DNA of 64,000 nucleotides, taken from contig NZ_CP031148.1 in NCBI RefSeq assembly GCF_003342675.1, forward strand, positions 1,116,001 through 1,180,000. The letters are read 5' to 3'. The DNA is from Haloplanus rubicundus. GTDB lineage: Archaea; Halobacteriota; Halobacteria; Halobacteriales; Haloferacaceae. The notes beneath the pieces are model-generated. The model had not been told where the DNA came from and did not search any database. It saw only the letters and a list, made by a program, of their open reading frames with translations. The position numbers were made by a program, and so were the translations under genes. Shown here piece by piece: positions 34,151 to 42,365 of this stretch; position 1 is the stretch's first letter, and every line of letters begins with the position of its first letter.

Positions 34151-35434
34151 CTATCGAACCGCCGCGTCCAGGGTCGCCGATCCCGGTATCCCGACCGAGA
34201 GCAGGCCGCCGTCGTCGTCGTCGGTCGGCGTCGCCGTGGGCGTCGGGGTGGGCGTCGCCGTCGCCGTCGGCGTCCCGTCGCCGTCGTCGAGGAGGCCGTC
34301 GTCGTCGCTCGGCGTGGGGGTCGGCGTCGCGGTGCCGTCGTCGGACGTGGACGTCGGCTCCGGCGTAGGGGTCGGTGTGGCGGTGCCATCGCCGCCGCCG
34401 AGGAGGCCGTCGTCGTCGCTCGGCGTGGGGGTCGGCGTCGACGTGCCCGACGGCGTCGGCGTGGCCGTCCCGTCCGCGGCGTCCGATTCCTCGGCCTTGT
34501 TGTCGAAGATGTCCGTCTCGATGGTCCGGGTGTAGGTCAACGGATCGAGCGGCACGTCGACGGTTTCGGTCGGGAGTTCGAATCGCGCCGAGAAGTCGAT
34601 GCGGAGATCCGTCACCTGATCGTTCTGCAGGTGGCTCACCCACCACTCGTCGATGTTGTCGTTGTTCAGGGTCGTCGTCGCCCGGATGGTTCGGGTCTCC
34701 CCCGGCGGGATGACGCCCTGGTCTTCCGTCGTCCCGTTCCCCATCTCGATGTCGTTCATCGTCGCCCGGTAGCTGAGTTCGGAGACGGGGATGGCGTACG
34801 AGTTGGGGTTGTAGACGACGAAACGCATGTCGATGTTCGTCTCCGCGGCGCTCACCTCGCCCCACTGGGCGCTGGTCTCCCTGATGACGAGGAGGGGACC
34901 GCCGGTCGGCGACGACCCGACGGGGCGGTCCTCGGTGGAGTTGAACGCGGAGATGATGTCCGTCTCGATGTCCCGGGTCACCTGCGGGGCGCCGAAGGAG
35001 GCGCCGAGCGTCGAGGAGTGGACGTCGGCGTTGACCGCGAGGGTCGTCCGCTCGTCGTTGCGGACGTGACTCACCCACCACGTGGGGATGCGTTCGTTCG
35101 CGAGGCGGGTCGTCATCGGTACCGACGACTGCCCCTGTGGGAGGGAGAGGCCGCCCTTGGTGCCCGTCGCCATCCGGATGCCGTTCATGTCGATGGCGTA
35201 GTCGACGGTGAGGCCGCCCAGGGTGGCGCCGATGGGGTTCGGATTCCGAACCCGCAGGTCGCTCTCTATCGTGGTCGTCGTCTCGTTGACGGCGCCGAAC
35301 CGGTTGTCGACGCCGGCGACGGACGGTTGACTGAGAAAGAAGACGGCGACGCCCGCGAGGAGAAGGACGGCGACGACGGCCAACGTCACTACTCGTCTAG
35401 TCGTCGATACGATCCGGCGAAGCCAAGAGAGCAT
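34151..35434 (-). CDS. LEA type 2 (WHy) domain membrane protein with Thr-Pro-rich tail
   Basis: 427 residues. A membrane anchor (about residues 14-34) is followed by two water-stress/WHy-like domains that repeat the same plan: SDLRVRNPNPIGATLGGLTV...TTRLANERIPTWWVSHV and RFVVYNPNSYAIPVSELSY...TTLNNDNIDEWWVSHLQND. The C-terminal 120 residues are a low-complexity outer tail of TPTP repeats separated by SDDDGLL blocks. LEA2 proteins protect against desiccation or salt stress in other organisms; the role here is unknown. The ATG at 35434 begins the basic-then-hydrophobic anchor; an ATG at 35461 is possible. Confidence 0.83.
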   Translation of the reverse strand: MLSWLRRIVSTTRRVVTLAVVAVLLLAGVAVFFLSQPSVAGVDNRFGAVNETTTTIESDLRVRNPNPIGATLGGLTVDYAIDMNGIRMATGTKGGLSLPQGQSSVPMTTRLANERIPTWWVSHVRNDERTTLAVNADVHSSTLGASFGAPQVTRDIETDIISAFNSTEDRPVGSSPTGGPLLVIRETSAQWGEVSAAETNIDMRFVVYNPNSYAIPVSELSYRATMNDIEMGNGTTEDQGVIPPGETRTIRATTTLNNDNIDEWWVSHLQNDQVTDLRIDFSARFELPTETVDVPLDPLTYTRTIETDIFDNKAEESDAADGTATPTPSGTSTPTPTPSDDDGLLGGGDGTATPTPTPEPTSTSDDGTATPTPTPSDDDGLLDDGDGTPTATATPTPTPTATPTDDDDGGLLSVGIPGSATLDAAVR

Positions 35435-35511
35435 ACGGTTCGGACGGACGCCCGGAGACATACGGCTTGTGGCTTCGTGCCGGTCACTTCGCTCGAAATC
35501 GCCCACGAGAC

Positions 35512-35518
35512 TTTTTAA
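35512..35518 (+). promoter_or_regulatory. TATA-like box of the squalene/phytoene synthase gene
   Basis: TTTTTAA preceded by CACGAGAC lies about 34 bases before the ATG at 35549. Confidence 0.45.
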
Positions 35519-35548
35519 CCCCTCGGTCGTAACCCGCAATCGCTCCGA

Positions 35549-36622
35549 ATGTCTCGACACGCAGCTAGACCTCCCGGTGACCGGGCCGACCTCGAATGGT
35601 GTCACGAGGCGGTGCAGGGCGTCTCCCGAACGTTCGCGTTGACCGTCGACGTGCTCGACGAACCGATGGCGTCGTACATCTGTATCGGCTACCTCCTCTG
35701 TCGCGTTCCTGATACTATCGAGGACGCGGACCACGTTCCGCCGACCGAACAGGCCCGCCTCCTCCGCGAGTACGACCGGGTGCTCGATCCGGCCGACGAG
35801 ACCGGGGCCGAGGACTTCCGGGCGTCGGTCGACGAGTGGCTCCCCGAGCCGGAGGGGCGATCCGAGGACTGGAACGTCGTCGCCAGCACGCCACGGATCG
35901 TCCGGACGTTCGAGGCGCTCCCCGAGGACGTCCGGGAGGCGGTCACGCCGCCGGCTCGCGAACTCGTCCAGGGGATGGCGATGTTCGTCGAGCGCTACGC
36001 CGACGAGGGCGGCCTCCGCATCCAGTCCCGCGAGGAACTGGAGGAGTACTGTTACTACGCCGCCGGCACCGTCGGCAACCTGGTCACCAACCTGCTGGCG
36101 CGGGGCGACCTGAGCGAGGGGCGCCGCGCCCGGCTCTACGACACCGCCGAGGAGTTCGGCCTCCTGCTCCAGCTGGTCAACGTCGCCAAGGACGTTTACG
36201 ACGACTACACCGAGGAGGACAACGTCTACCTGCCGGCGGAGTGGCTGGCCGCCGAGGACGTTCCACAGGACGAAGTGCTCGCGCCGGAACACGCGTCGGG
36301 CGCGGCGGCCGTCGTCCGGCGCACCGCCCGCCACGCGCGGTCGTTCCTCGACGACGCCCAGACCTACCTGGAGACGGTCCCCACGACGGACGGCAACACC
36401 GTCGCGGCGTGGGCCATCCCCTTCCTGCTCGCGGTCGGGACGCTCCGCGAACTGCTCGAACGCCCCGAGGACGCCCTCTCCGCGACCGGGGTCAAGATTT
36501 CGCGCCAGGAGGTGTTCGCCGTCGTCACCGAGATGACGGGAACCCCCTCCGACTCGCTCGCGGACCTCCGGGAGGATATCGCCGGCCAGCCGTACCACCG
36601 GGCGAGCGGGCAGGCGGACTAG
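35549..36622 (+). CDS. Squalene/phytoene synthase family protein, closer to squalene synthase
   Basis: 357 residues. Head-to-head prenyl transferase. The first Asp-rich motif is in CRVPDTIEDADHVP and the second in VNVAKDVYDDYTEEDNVYLP. The opening VSRTFALTVDVLDEPMASYI and the DTIED form are more like eukaryotic-type squalene synthases than the carotenoid CrtB enzymes, so farnesyl diphosphate to squalene is the better guess. Squalene is an abundant haloarchaeal membrane lipid. The stop TAG shares the palindrome CTAG with the stop of the convergent zinc-finger gene. Confidence 0.88.
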   Translation: MSRHAARPPGDRADLEWCHEAVQGVSRTFALTVDVLDEPMASYICIGYLLCRVPDTIEDADHVPPTEQARLLREYDRVLDPADETGAEDFRASVDEWLPEPEGRSEDWNVVASTPRIVRTFEALPEDVREAVTPPARELVQGMAMFVERYADEGGLRIQSREELEEYCYYAAGTVGNLVTNLLARGDLSEGRRARLYDTAEEFGLLLQLVNVAKDVYDDYTEEDNVYLPAEWLAAEDVPQDEVLAPEHASGAAAVVRRTARHARSFLDDAQTYLETVPTTDGNTVAAWAIPFLLAVGTLRELLERPEDALSATGVKISRQEVFAVVTEMTGTPSDSLADLREDIAGQPYHRASGQAD

Positions 36623-36882
36623 GTCACCACCGCGTACGTCAGCAGGAACCCGAAGTAGAGCGCGACGACCCCCGCGAGCGCGAGCAGTCGGAACCGGCGG
36701 AGGTCGTCGGTCTCCGCGTCGTGAGCCGTCTCGTACGCCGCCCGTTCGTCGTCGGACAGCGCCGCCGCGTGGTCGAGACCGCGGTGGAGCGCCAGATACC
36801 GCTCGCGGGCGAACGGTCGTCCACAGTGCTCACAGACGTGGGGTGTCGCGTCGGGGGGAACGTCGGTGTCGAAGTCGGTCAT
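36619..36882 (-). CDS. C2H2-type zinc finger protein with C-terminal membrane span
   Basis: 87 residues. One zinc finger near the N-terminus (HVCEHCGRPFARERYLALHR, with a second His in GLDH), an acidic linker, and a membrane span at the end (LLALAGVVALYFGFLLTYAV). This join of a nucleic-acid-type finger with a tail anchor is seen in small haloarchaeal proteins. It lies two bases after the 36885 gene and is probably co-transcribed with it. Confidence 0.82.
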   Translation of the reverse strand: MTDFDTDVPPDATPHVCEHCGRPFARERYLALHRGLDHAAALSDDERAAYETAHDAETDDLRRFRLLALAGVVALYFGFLLTYAVVT

Positions 36883-36884
36883 GA

Positions 36885-38267
36885 TCAGGTGGCGATGAAC
36901 GGCGGTGTGACGTACGGTTCGGCGACGATCCAGAGGCTGAGCATGGTGTATCCGACCATGACGGCGGTGACGCCGTACTGGCTCCGCACGGCCTGCAGGC
37001 GCGAGGGAAAGAGGTCGTAGGCGGTGGCGTGGGCCACCCACACCGCGAGCAGGTGGCCGAGGAGGACGCAGGCGAGTTCGAGGCCGCCGAACCACGCGGG
37101 CAACCCGGCGAGTTGGGGCGGCGACGGCGGCGGCGCGAGCGGCGACGCGGCGACGGCGACGAGCGTCGGCGAGAGGACGAGCACCGACGCGAGGTTGTGC
37201 GCGAGGTGGTAGCCGGCGGCGATGGGGAGCAAGGAGGGGGCGAAGCGCCGGGCGAGGTACGTCGCGGAGAGATACGTCTCCGCGCGCCGCCGGCCGAGAC
37301 GGGCCGACGCACGGTACGCAAGGTAAAACAGCGCGGCGCCGAGGAGGTAGGCGCCGAGGTAGACGACGACCGGCGGGACGCCCGCACCGACGACGGCGCG
37401 GGCGCCGCTCGCCCACGGGCCGGTCGCGACGAAGCCGTCGTACGTCGTGACGAAGAGGAGCGTGACCACGAACGCCACGTCGTCGCGGCCGTCGAGGACG
37501 GTGTCGGGGAGGGCGCCGCCGGGGAGCCGCAGGCGGAGGCGGCCGTCCTCGACGCCCACGGGTGCCAGCCGACCGTAGTAGCGGAACGCGCGGGCGAGCG
37601 GGTCGGCGCGTTCGAACCAGGTGTCGGCGCCGACGACGACGGCGCCGCCGACGGTGACGACGGTGTATGTCACGAGCACCGACGCGAGCAGTCGCGGGTC
37701 GTCGGCGAGCGGCGTCGCGACTTCGATCCACACGAGGAGGAGGAGGCCGGCGACGCTGGGCCACGACCCGATCCGGTCGGGGTAGGGGCGGTCGAGTGAC
37801 GGGAGCGCCTCGGCGAGGGTTCGGAAGGGATTGAGCGCCGGCCACGAGTTGCCGAGGAGGTACGTGGAGGCGACGTAGCCACCCCACCACGCCACCCAGA
37901 CGACGAGGATGGCGAGGTTTCTCACTCCCGAGGCTCGGTCGAGGAAGCCGACGAGGAGCGTCAGGGCGAGGACGGAAACGCCGGCGACGCGGACGAGCGC
38001 CCGGAGGGCGCGGCCGGGGTCGGGCAGCGCCCACCCCCAGTCGTGGACGGCGGCGACGAGTCGGCGGTCGGTGACGAAGCTGGCGAGCAGAAAGGAGACG
38101 CCGACGACGCCGCCCCCGGTGAGCAGGAAGAGCCACGTCGGGACGGCGAGCGGATCGCGCGTCGCGCCGGCGAGACCTCCGCTGTGGGCGGCGACGACGC
38201 CGACCCACGTCGACAGACCGACGGTGGCCGTGAGGGTGAGGCGGGTCGCTCGGGGGACCGGGACCAT
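36885..38267 (-). CDS. Polytopic membrane protein of unknown function
   Basis: 460 residues with about eleven membrane spans and short loops (for example RNLAILVVWVAWWGGYVAST, GTYLLGAALFYLAY-type segments near residue 310 and ELACVLLGHLLAVWVAHAT near 410). Conserved-looking polar pieces inside spans include GNSWPALNPFRTLAE and AAGYHLAHNLASVLVLS. No transporter signature is recognised. It is divergent from the cytochrome oxidase subunit III gene and shares the 98-base gap with it. Confidence 0.78.
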   Translation of the reverse strand: MVPVPRATRLTLTATVGLSTWVGVVAAHSGGLAGATRDPLAVPTWLFLLTGGGVVGVSFLLASFVTDRRLVAAVHDWGWALPDPGRALRALVRVAGVSVLALTLLVGFLDRASGVRNLAILVVWVAWWGGYVASTYLLGNSWPALNPFRTLAEALPSLDRPYPDRIGSWPSVAGLLLLVWIEVATPLADDPRLLASVLVTYTVVTVGGAVVVGADTWFERADPLARAFRYYGRLAPVGVEDGRLRLRLPGGALPDTVLDGRDDVAFVVTLLFVTTYDGFVATGPWASGARAVVGAGVPPVVVYLGAYLLGAALFYLAYRASARLGRRRAETYLSATYLARRFAPSLLPIAAGYHLAHNLASVLVLSPTLVAVAASPLAPPPSPPQLAGLPAWFGGLELACVLLGHLLAVWVAHATAYDLFPSRLQAVRSQYGVTAVMVGYTMLSLWIVAEPYVTPPFIAT

Positions 38268-38364
38268 CGTCCCCCGGTTGGGGACTCCCCGACGAGTAGC
38301 TTCCGGAAGCGACTGGCCGCGGCGGTTGGGAGGATTTTTGGTAGTTGAATCGCAACGGGGGGAT

Positions 38365-39216
38365 ATGGCTACGGATCACGGTGACGATCACGGACATCAC
38401 CTCCCGGCCGTCGAGGACTGGCCGCGAGGCTTCGGCGAGGCGAGTTGGTGGCCGTTCATCACGGCGCTGGGCGCGGGAGGACTCTATCTCGCGGCCGCCC
38501 TGTACATCGTCGCGGGCGGCGACGAATCGACGATCAACCCCATGCTCGCTCCGATCGGGGCCGCCGCGAGCGTCGGGACCTTCCTCCTCGGGCTGTACGG
38601 CTGGCTGTATCACGCCTTCGTCGCCGAGTTCTGGTCGCGAGGCACCAACGAGACGAGCGCGTCCGCGCTCCGCTGGGGGATGATCGCCTTCCTCGGGTCC
38701 GAACTCGCCACCTTCGGCGCCGTCTTCACGTACTACTTCTTCATCCGCGCGGGGACGTGGCCGCCGGGTGAACTCCCGCACCTGACGGGATCGCTCGTCA
38801 TCATCAACACCGTGATTCTGGTGGCGTCCAGCCTGACGCTCCACTGGGCACACGTCGCCATCCGAAAGGACGACCGCCGAAAGTTCGTCCTCGGCCTACT
38901 GGCGACGCTCCTGCTCGGCGTCGTCTTCATCGGGGGACAGGTGTACGAGTACTACGAGTTCATCGTCCACACCGAGTTCACGATCACCTCCGGGCTGTTC
39001 GGCTCGGCCTTCTACGGCCTGACCGGCCTCCACGGCCTCCACGTCTCGCTCGGCGGTGCGCTCCTCGCCATCGTCACCATCCGAGCGCTCGCGGGTCAGT
39101 ACTCCGCCGAGCGCCACGTCTCGGTCAGCACCGTCTCGATGTACTGGCACTTCGTCGACGTGGTCTGGATCTTCCTGGTCGTCATCCTGTACGCTGGCGG
39201 CGCGCTCGGCGCCTGA
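38365..39216 (+). CDS. Haem-copper oxidase subunit III
   Basis: 283 residues with seven membrane spans. Typical segments are WWPFITALGAGGLYLAAALY, GMIAFLGSELATFGAVFTYY (the conserved acidic position in the third span) and GLTGLHGLHVSLGGALLAIV, ending HFVDVVWIFLVVILYAGG. The short N-terminus is His-rich (DHGDDHGHHLP). It belongs to a terminal oxidase in the cell membrane. The catalytic subunits I and II are not in the window, so the gene is an orphan here. Its TGA stop is fused to palindromic copy D. Confidence 0.92.
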   Translation: MATDHGDDHGHHLPAVEDWPRGFGEASWWPFITALGAGGLYLAAALYIVAGGDESTINPMLAPIGAAASVGTFLLGLYGWLYHAFVAEFWSRGTNETSASALRWGMIAFLGSELATFGAVFTYYFFIRAGTWPPGELPHLTGSLVIINTVILVASSLTLHWAHVAIRKDDRRKFVLGLLATLLLGVVFIGGQVYEYYEFIVHTEFTITSGLFGSAFYGLTGLHGLHVSLGGALLAIVTIRALAGQYSAERHVSVSTVSMYWHFVDVVWIFLVVILYAGGALGA

Positions 39217-39298
39217 TACGGTTTATTGTACGTCATTATCCGGTGGTTCGTCTGGACGGTCCGACGAACCACCGGTACACAGGTACAACGATCCGTAT
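39216..39298. repeat. Palindromic intergenic element, copy D
   Basis: The 83-base element begins on the last base of the subunit III stop. Outer arms are ATACGGTTTATTGTAC (39216-39231) and GTACAACGATCCGTAT (39283-39298), complementary at 13 of 16. The inner stem CCGGTGGTTCGTC (39240-39252) pairs perfectly with 39263-39275; the loop TGGACGGTCC contains the GACGGTCC core of other copies. Confidence 0.9.
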
Positions 39299-39352
39299 GT
39301 GTCGGCCCCCTGCCGCCGTGGATTTATGTGGTCTCACGCGACACTCGTGAGC

Positions 39353-39583
39353 ATGGACGACCTCGACCAACTCGTGTCGTCGCTGACGCCCCGTGAGGAG
39401 AACGACGAGATCAAACTCTACCAGAACACCGTCTCCGTCGCGTGTCCGGTCTGTGAGAACCCGTTCGACGACCTCGTGGTGTGTAAGAACGAGGAGACGA
39501 GCCTCGAACAGATCGAACCGCTCGACATCTGCGTCACCGTGTACGAGGGTAGTCCGCTGCTGTTCACGCACAAGCACTCATAA
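39353..39583 (+). CDS. Small Cys-containing protein of unknown function
   Basis: 76 residues: a short helical start (MDDLDQLVSSLTPREEND), then a rubredoxin-like half site CPVCENPFDD followed by VVCKNEETSLEQIEPLDICV. The Cys spacing (CxxC and two more) could hold zinc. I recall similar proteins in haloarchaea annotated loosely as flagella-cluster proteins, without experimental support. Its start lies 54 bases after palindromic copy D. Confidence 0.72.
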   Translation: MDDLDQLVSSLTPREENDEIKLYQNTVSVACPVCENPFDDLVVCKNEETSLEQIEPLDICVTVYEGSPLLFTHKHS

Positions 39584-39607
39584 GGCTCCGCACCCCGACC
39601 CCGTGGT

Positions 39608-39832
39608 ATGGCGCGCGAAGTCACCCACACCGCGACCGGGCCGAAGATCATCACGCCCGAGGACATCGACGACGAGAAAGGCGACGTGGCCATCTGTCTG
39701 TGCGGGCTGAGCGGCTCTTACCCCTTCTGTGACGGCTCCCACCAGCGGGCGGAGGACGAGGACCCCGACGAGCGGTACAAGTACGTCGACGGGGAGCGCC
39801 GGCGTATCTCGATAGCGTTCGAGGATTCCTGA
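39608..39832 (+). CDS. CDGSH iron-sulphur domain protein
   Basis: 74 residues. The 2Fe-2S binding signature is complete: [16 protein letters not shown] supplies three Cys and one His. The preceding [17 protein letters not shown] is the usual lead-in strand. CDGSH proteins are redox-active 2Fe-2S carriers in the cytoplasm. It lies 24 bases after the previous small Cys protein and may share its transcript. Confidence 0.92.
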   Translation: MAREVTHTATGPKIITPEDIDDEKGDVAICLCGLSGSYPFCDGSHQRAEDEDPDERYKYVDGERRRISIAFEDS

Positions 39833-39915
39833 CGGCGCGGGCGAGTGGCTTCGGGTGGCCGACCCATCCCGGGTGCCGGAAACTATTTGGCTCGCTTTCG
39901 TCCATCCCTACACAA

Positions 39916-41850
39916 ATGGACGGCGAGATTCTCGACGCGGTGGCCGAGTGGGGGACCCGTCCCGTCGCGGACGGCGTCAGCGGCCTGTACGAGTTGGCCG
40001 ACGGGGAGTTCACCGGCGCCGTCTCCGACGGCACGACGTGGGCGTTCGTCCTCAACGGTCGCTTCGTCGGCGTTTTCGACGGCGTCGTCGAGGACTTCGA
40101 GGACGCCTCGCTGACGGCCTACACCGCTCCCGACCTGTCGCTGCCGCTGCTCTACGCGATGCAGGCCCGCGGCGGCGAGGTCCGGGGGCAGTACTACTCG
40201 AACGACACGCCGCTGTCGGAACTCGACGACACCCTCTCGTCGGGCAAGTTCGTCGGCTACGTCGAACTCTCCGAGAACGTCCTCTCGGGGGACTACTACG
40301 TCGTCTACTACGGCGGCCGCGCGCTCCCCGTCGCGTTCGTCGGGAACAACCGCCGCCTGCTCTCCGGCGACGAGGCGTTCGAACGCGCCGCCGACGAGGT
40401 GGGTATCTACTCCGTCGTCGACGCCGATATCGAGGTGGTCGACCTGCCGGAGCGACCCGAGGGCGCGGCGGCATCGAAGTCGGAGTCCGACTCCACCGAC
40501 GAGTCCGGCGTCGTGATCGCCCCGGACGCCGACGACGAGGCCGCGACGGAATCCGAGCCGGCGACCGACGCCGACGGCGGGGCCGCGTCGGGGGACGCGG
40601 CCGCTGCCTCCACCGTCACCGACGACGAGGTCACGTCGAAATCGGAGTCGACGACCGACGCCGACGACGCGGCCGACGGGGACGGCGCGACGGAGGCGGT
40701 GGACGACGGCGCGCCCTCCGGGGGCGACGACTTCGAGTCGCTCGGCGAACTCTCGGGGGTCGACGACACCGAGGCCGACACGGTCGAGTCGGCGTCGCCG
40801 GCCGACACGGACGACGCCGAGGCCGAGACCGACCACTCGTCGTCCGACGACGTGGCGACGGACGCCGACGCGACGGACGAGGCGGTCGGCGGGACCGAAG
40901 CCGAGGCCACGTCCGGGGACCGTGACCGGCTCCACCGCGAACTCGACGCCGCGCGCGAGCGGATCGCGGAACTGGAGACCGAACGGGATCGGATCGCGGG
41001 CGAGCGCGACGACCTCCGCGCGGAGGCCGACCGCCTCCGTGAGCGGGTGGCCGAACTGGAGGCGGCGGTCGAACGGCTCGAAGCCGAGTCGGCCGACGAC
41101 GCCGAGGCGCCGCCGGACCGGACGCTCGACCCGGACGAGGCGCTCTCGGGGACGAACCTGTTCGTTCGCTACGCCGACAAGGCAGACGGGACGGTCGAAC
41201 GCGCCGCGGAGGGCCGGATTTCGGCGGCGGAGCTGCGCGACAACCTCCGCTTGGAGTACCACACCGAGTTCGAGAGCGAGGGCGTCAGCGTCGACGGCCG
41301 ACCGTTCGAGGCGTTCCTCCGGGCGACCCCCGAACACCAGTTCGCCGAGTGGCTGTTGACCGCCGTCGTCTACGAGATTCGGCAGACAGACACGCGGGCG
41401 GAGCTGTCGAAACTGTACGAGGCCATCGAGAACGTCGACCGCATCGACCTCGACGGGGAAGTGGACGTGACGGTCGAGGACGGCGAGAGCGGGGCGGAGT
41501 CCACGACGGTGACCTTCGACGTCGTGTTTCGGGACAAGATGGGCGATCCGCTCTTCGCGGCGGCGTTCGACGACTCGCGGGAACCGACGCGCGCCGGGGC
41601 GATCCGGTCGCTCGTCGACGGTGCGCGGTCGGTGAGTCAAGCGGTCGAGGCGTTCGCCGCGGCCTTCGTCGTGACGACGAGTTTCTTCGACGCCGACGCG
41701 ATGGAGGTCGCAATCGACGCCACCCGGGGCGGGCTGTTCAGCCGCAGTTCACGGAAGAGCTACGTCAAACTGTCGCGCAAATCCGGGTTCCACCTCTGTC
41801 TGGTCGAGGCGCGAGACGAGGACTTCTTCCTGACCGTACCGGAACTCTAG
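39916..41850 (+). CDS. Two-domain haloarchaeal protein with acidic linker and coiled coil, unknown function
   Basis: 644 residues. An N-terminal globular domain (about 1-175; DGTTWAFVLNGRFVGVFDG, FVGYVELSENVLSGDYYVVY) is joined by a 160-residue Asp/Glu/Ala/Ser-rich linker to a coiled coil (about 335-390, LDAARERIAELETERDRIAG) and a C-terminal alpha/beta domain (about 410-644, GTNLFVRYADKADGTVERAA, DKMGDPLFAAAFDDSREP, YVKLSRKSGFHLCLVEARDE). No enzyme motif is visible. The layout suggests a regulator or scaffold. Its stop shares CTAG with the convergent regulator gene. Confidence 0.8.
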   Translation: MDGEILDAVAEWGTRPVADGVSGLYELADGEFTGAVSDGTTWAFVLNGRFVGVFDGVVEDFEDASLTAYTAPDLSLPLLYAMQARGGEVRGQYYSNDTPLSELDDTLSSGKFVGYVELSENVLSGDYYVVYYGGRALPVAFVGNNRRLLSGDEAFERAADEVGIYSVVDADIEVVDLPERPEGAAASKSESDSTDESGVVIAPDADDEAATESEPATDADGGAASGDAAAASTVTDDEVTSKSESTTDADDAADGDGATEAVDDGAPSGGDDFESLGELSGVDDTEADTVESASPADTDDAEAETDHSSSDDVATDADATDEAVGGTEAEATSGDRDRLHRELDAARERIAELETERDRIAGERDDLRAEADRLRERVAELEAAVERLEAESADDAEAPPDRTLDPDEALSGTNLFVRYADKADGTVERAAEGRISAAELRDNLRLEYHTEFESEGVSVDGRPFEAFLRATPEHQFAEWLLTAVVYEIRQTDTRAELSKLYEAIENVDRIDLDGEVDVTVEDGESGAESTTVTFDVVFRDKMGDPLFAAAFDDSREPTRAGAIRSLVDGARSVSQAVEAFAAAFVVTTSFFDADAMEVAIDATRGGLFSRSSRKSYVKLSRKSGFHLCLVEARDEDFFLTVPEL

Positions 41851-42152
41851 CTCTGGATCTCGGCCGTCTCTTCGATCTTCATCGAATCGAGTTTCTCGAC
41901 GATGGCGTCGATCTTCTCGTCGAGTTCGTCGACGAAGTCGGCGGTGTCCTCGGTGGTGATCGCCCCCTGACTCGACGGTTCGATGAGGTTCTCCTCCTCG
42001 AGGACGCGGAGCGAGTACCGGACCTTGTGGTGGGGGTATCCCGTCTCGTTGGACATCTTCACGATGCCGATCGGTTCGTTGCCGATGACCATCTTCAGCA
42101 CCTGTAGATGGCGTTCGAGCATATCGACTTCTTTCTCGAGCCTGTCTATCAT
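41847..42152 (-). CDS. Small winged-helix regulator-like protein
   Basis: 101 residues. A helical start (MIDRLEKEVDMLERHLQVLK) leads into a winged helix (EPIGIVKMSNETGYPHHKVR, YSLRVLEEENLIEPSSQGAI) and a C-terminal dimerisation-type helix (ADFVDELDEKIDAIVEKLDS). It probably binds DNA, with unknown targets. A TTTTAAAA box lies about 30 bases upstream on the minus strand (42179-42186), supporting the start at 42152. The 214-base gap to purA holds the two divergent promoters and nothing else I can identify. Confidence 0.85.
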   Translation of the reverse strand: MIDRLEKEVDMLERHLQVLKMVIGNEPIGIVKMSNETGYPHHKVRYSLRVLEEENLIEPSSQGAITTEDTADFVDELDEKIDAIVEKLDSMKIEETAEIQS

Positions 42153-42178
42153 GACACTTGTTAACTTGTCGTAGCGGG

Positions 42179-42186
42179 TTTTAAAA
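42179..42186 (-). promoter_or_regulatory. TATA box of the winged-helix gene at 41847
   Basis: An AT-only stretch (TTTTAAAA, its own complement) sits about 30 bases before the minus-strand ATG at 42152. Confidence 0.6.
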
Positions 42187-42332
42187 GTTGCTGTGGGACC
42201 CGGCGTGCGAAAATGGACATCTAGGTCACAGGAGTGAGAGTAGTTAACGCTTCGGGTTGCGGCGGAACGAGTGCCGTCGGCCGATTCGTCCCGAACTCGT
42301 TCGGCCACCGCGTCGTGAGCGTATCGTAATCG

Positions 42333-42340
42333 GTTTAGCG
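42333..42340 (+). promoter_or_regulatory. TATA-like box of purA
   Basis: GTTTAGCG is about 30 bases before the ATG at 42366. This favours 42366 over the in-frame upstream start at 42342, which would lie at the box itself. Confidence 0.5.
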
Positions 42341-42365
42341 AGTGGCGTGGAATCCTCGCCCGGAC

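Noticed and set aside
34220-34480. Tandem short repeats that could suggest a CRISPR array
   Set aside because: The repeats are in frame, encode TPTP and DDD blocks within a gene, and lack unique spacers of constant length. No CRISPR array or cas gene was seen in the window.
42153-42365. Possible extra small gene in the 214-base gap between the winged-helix gene and purA
   Set aside because: No frame with plausible start and codon bias. The gap holds two divergent TATA-like boxes and is best read as a promoter region.
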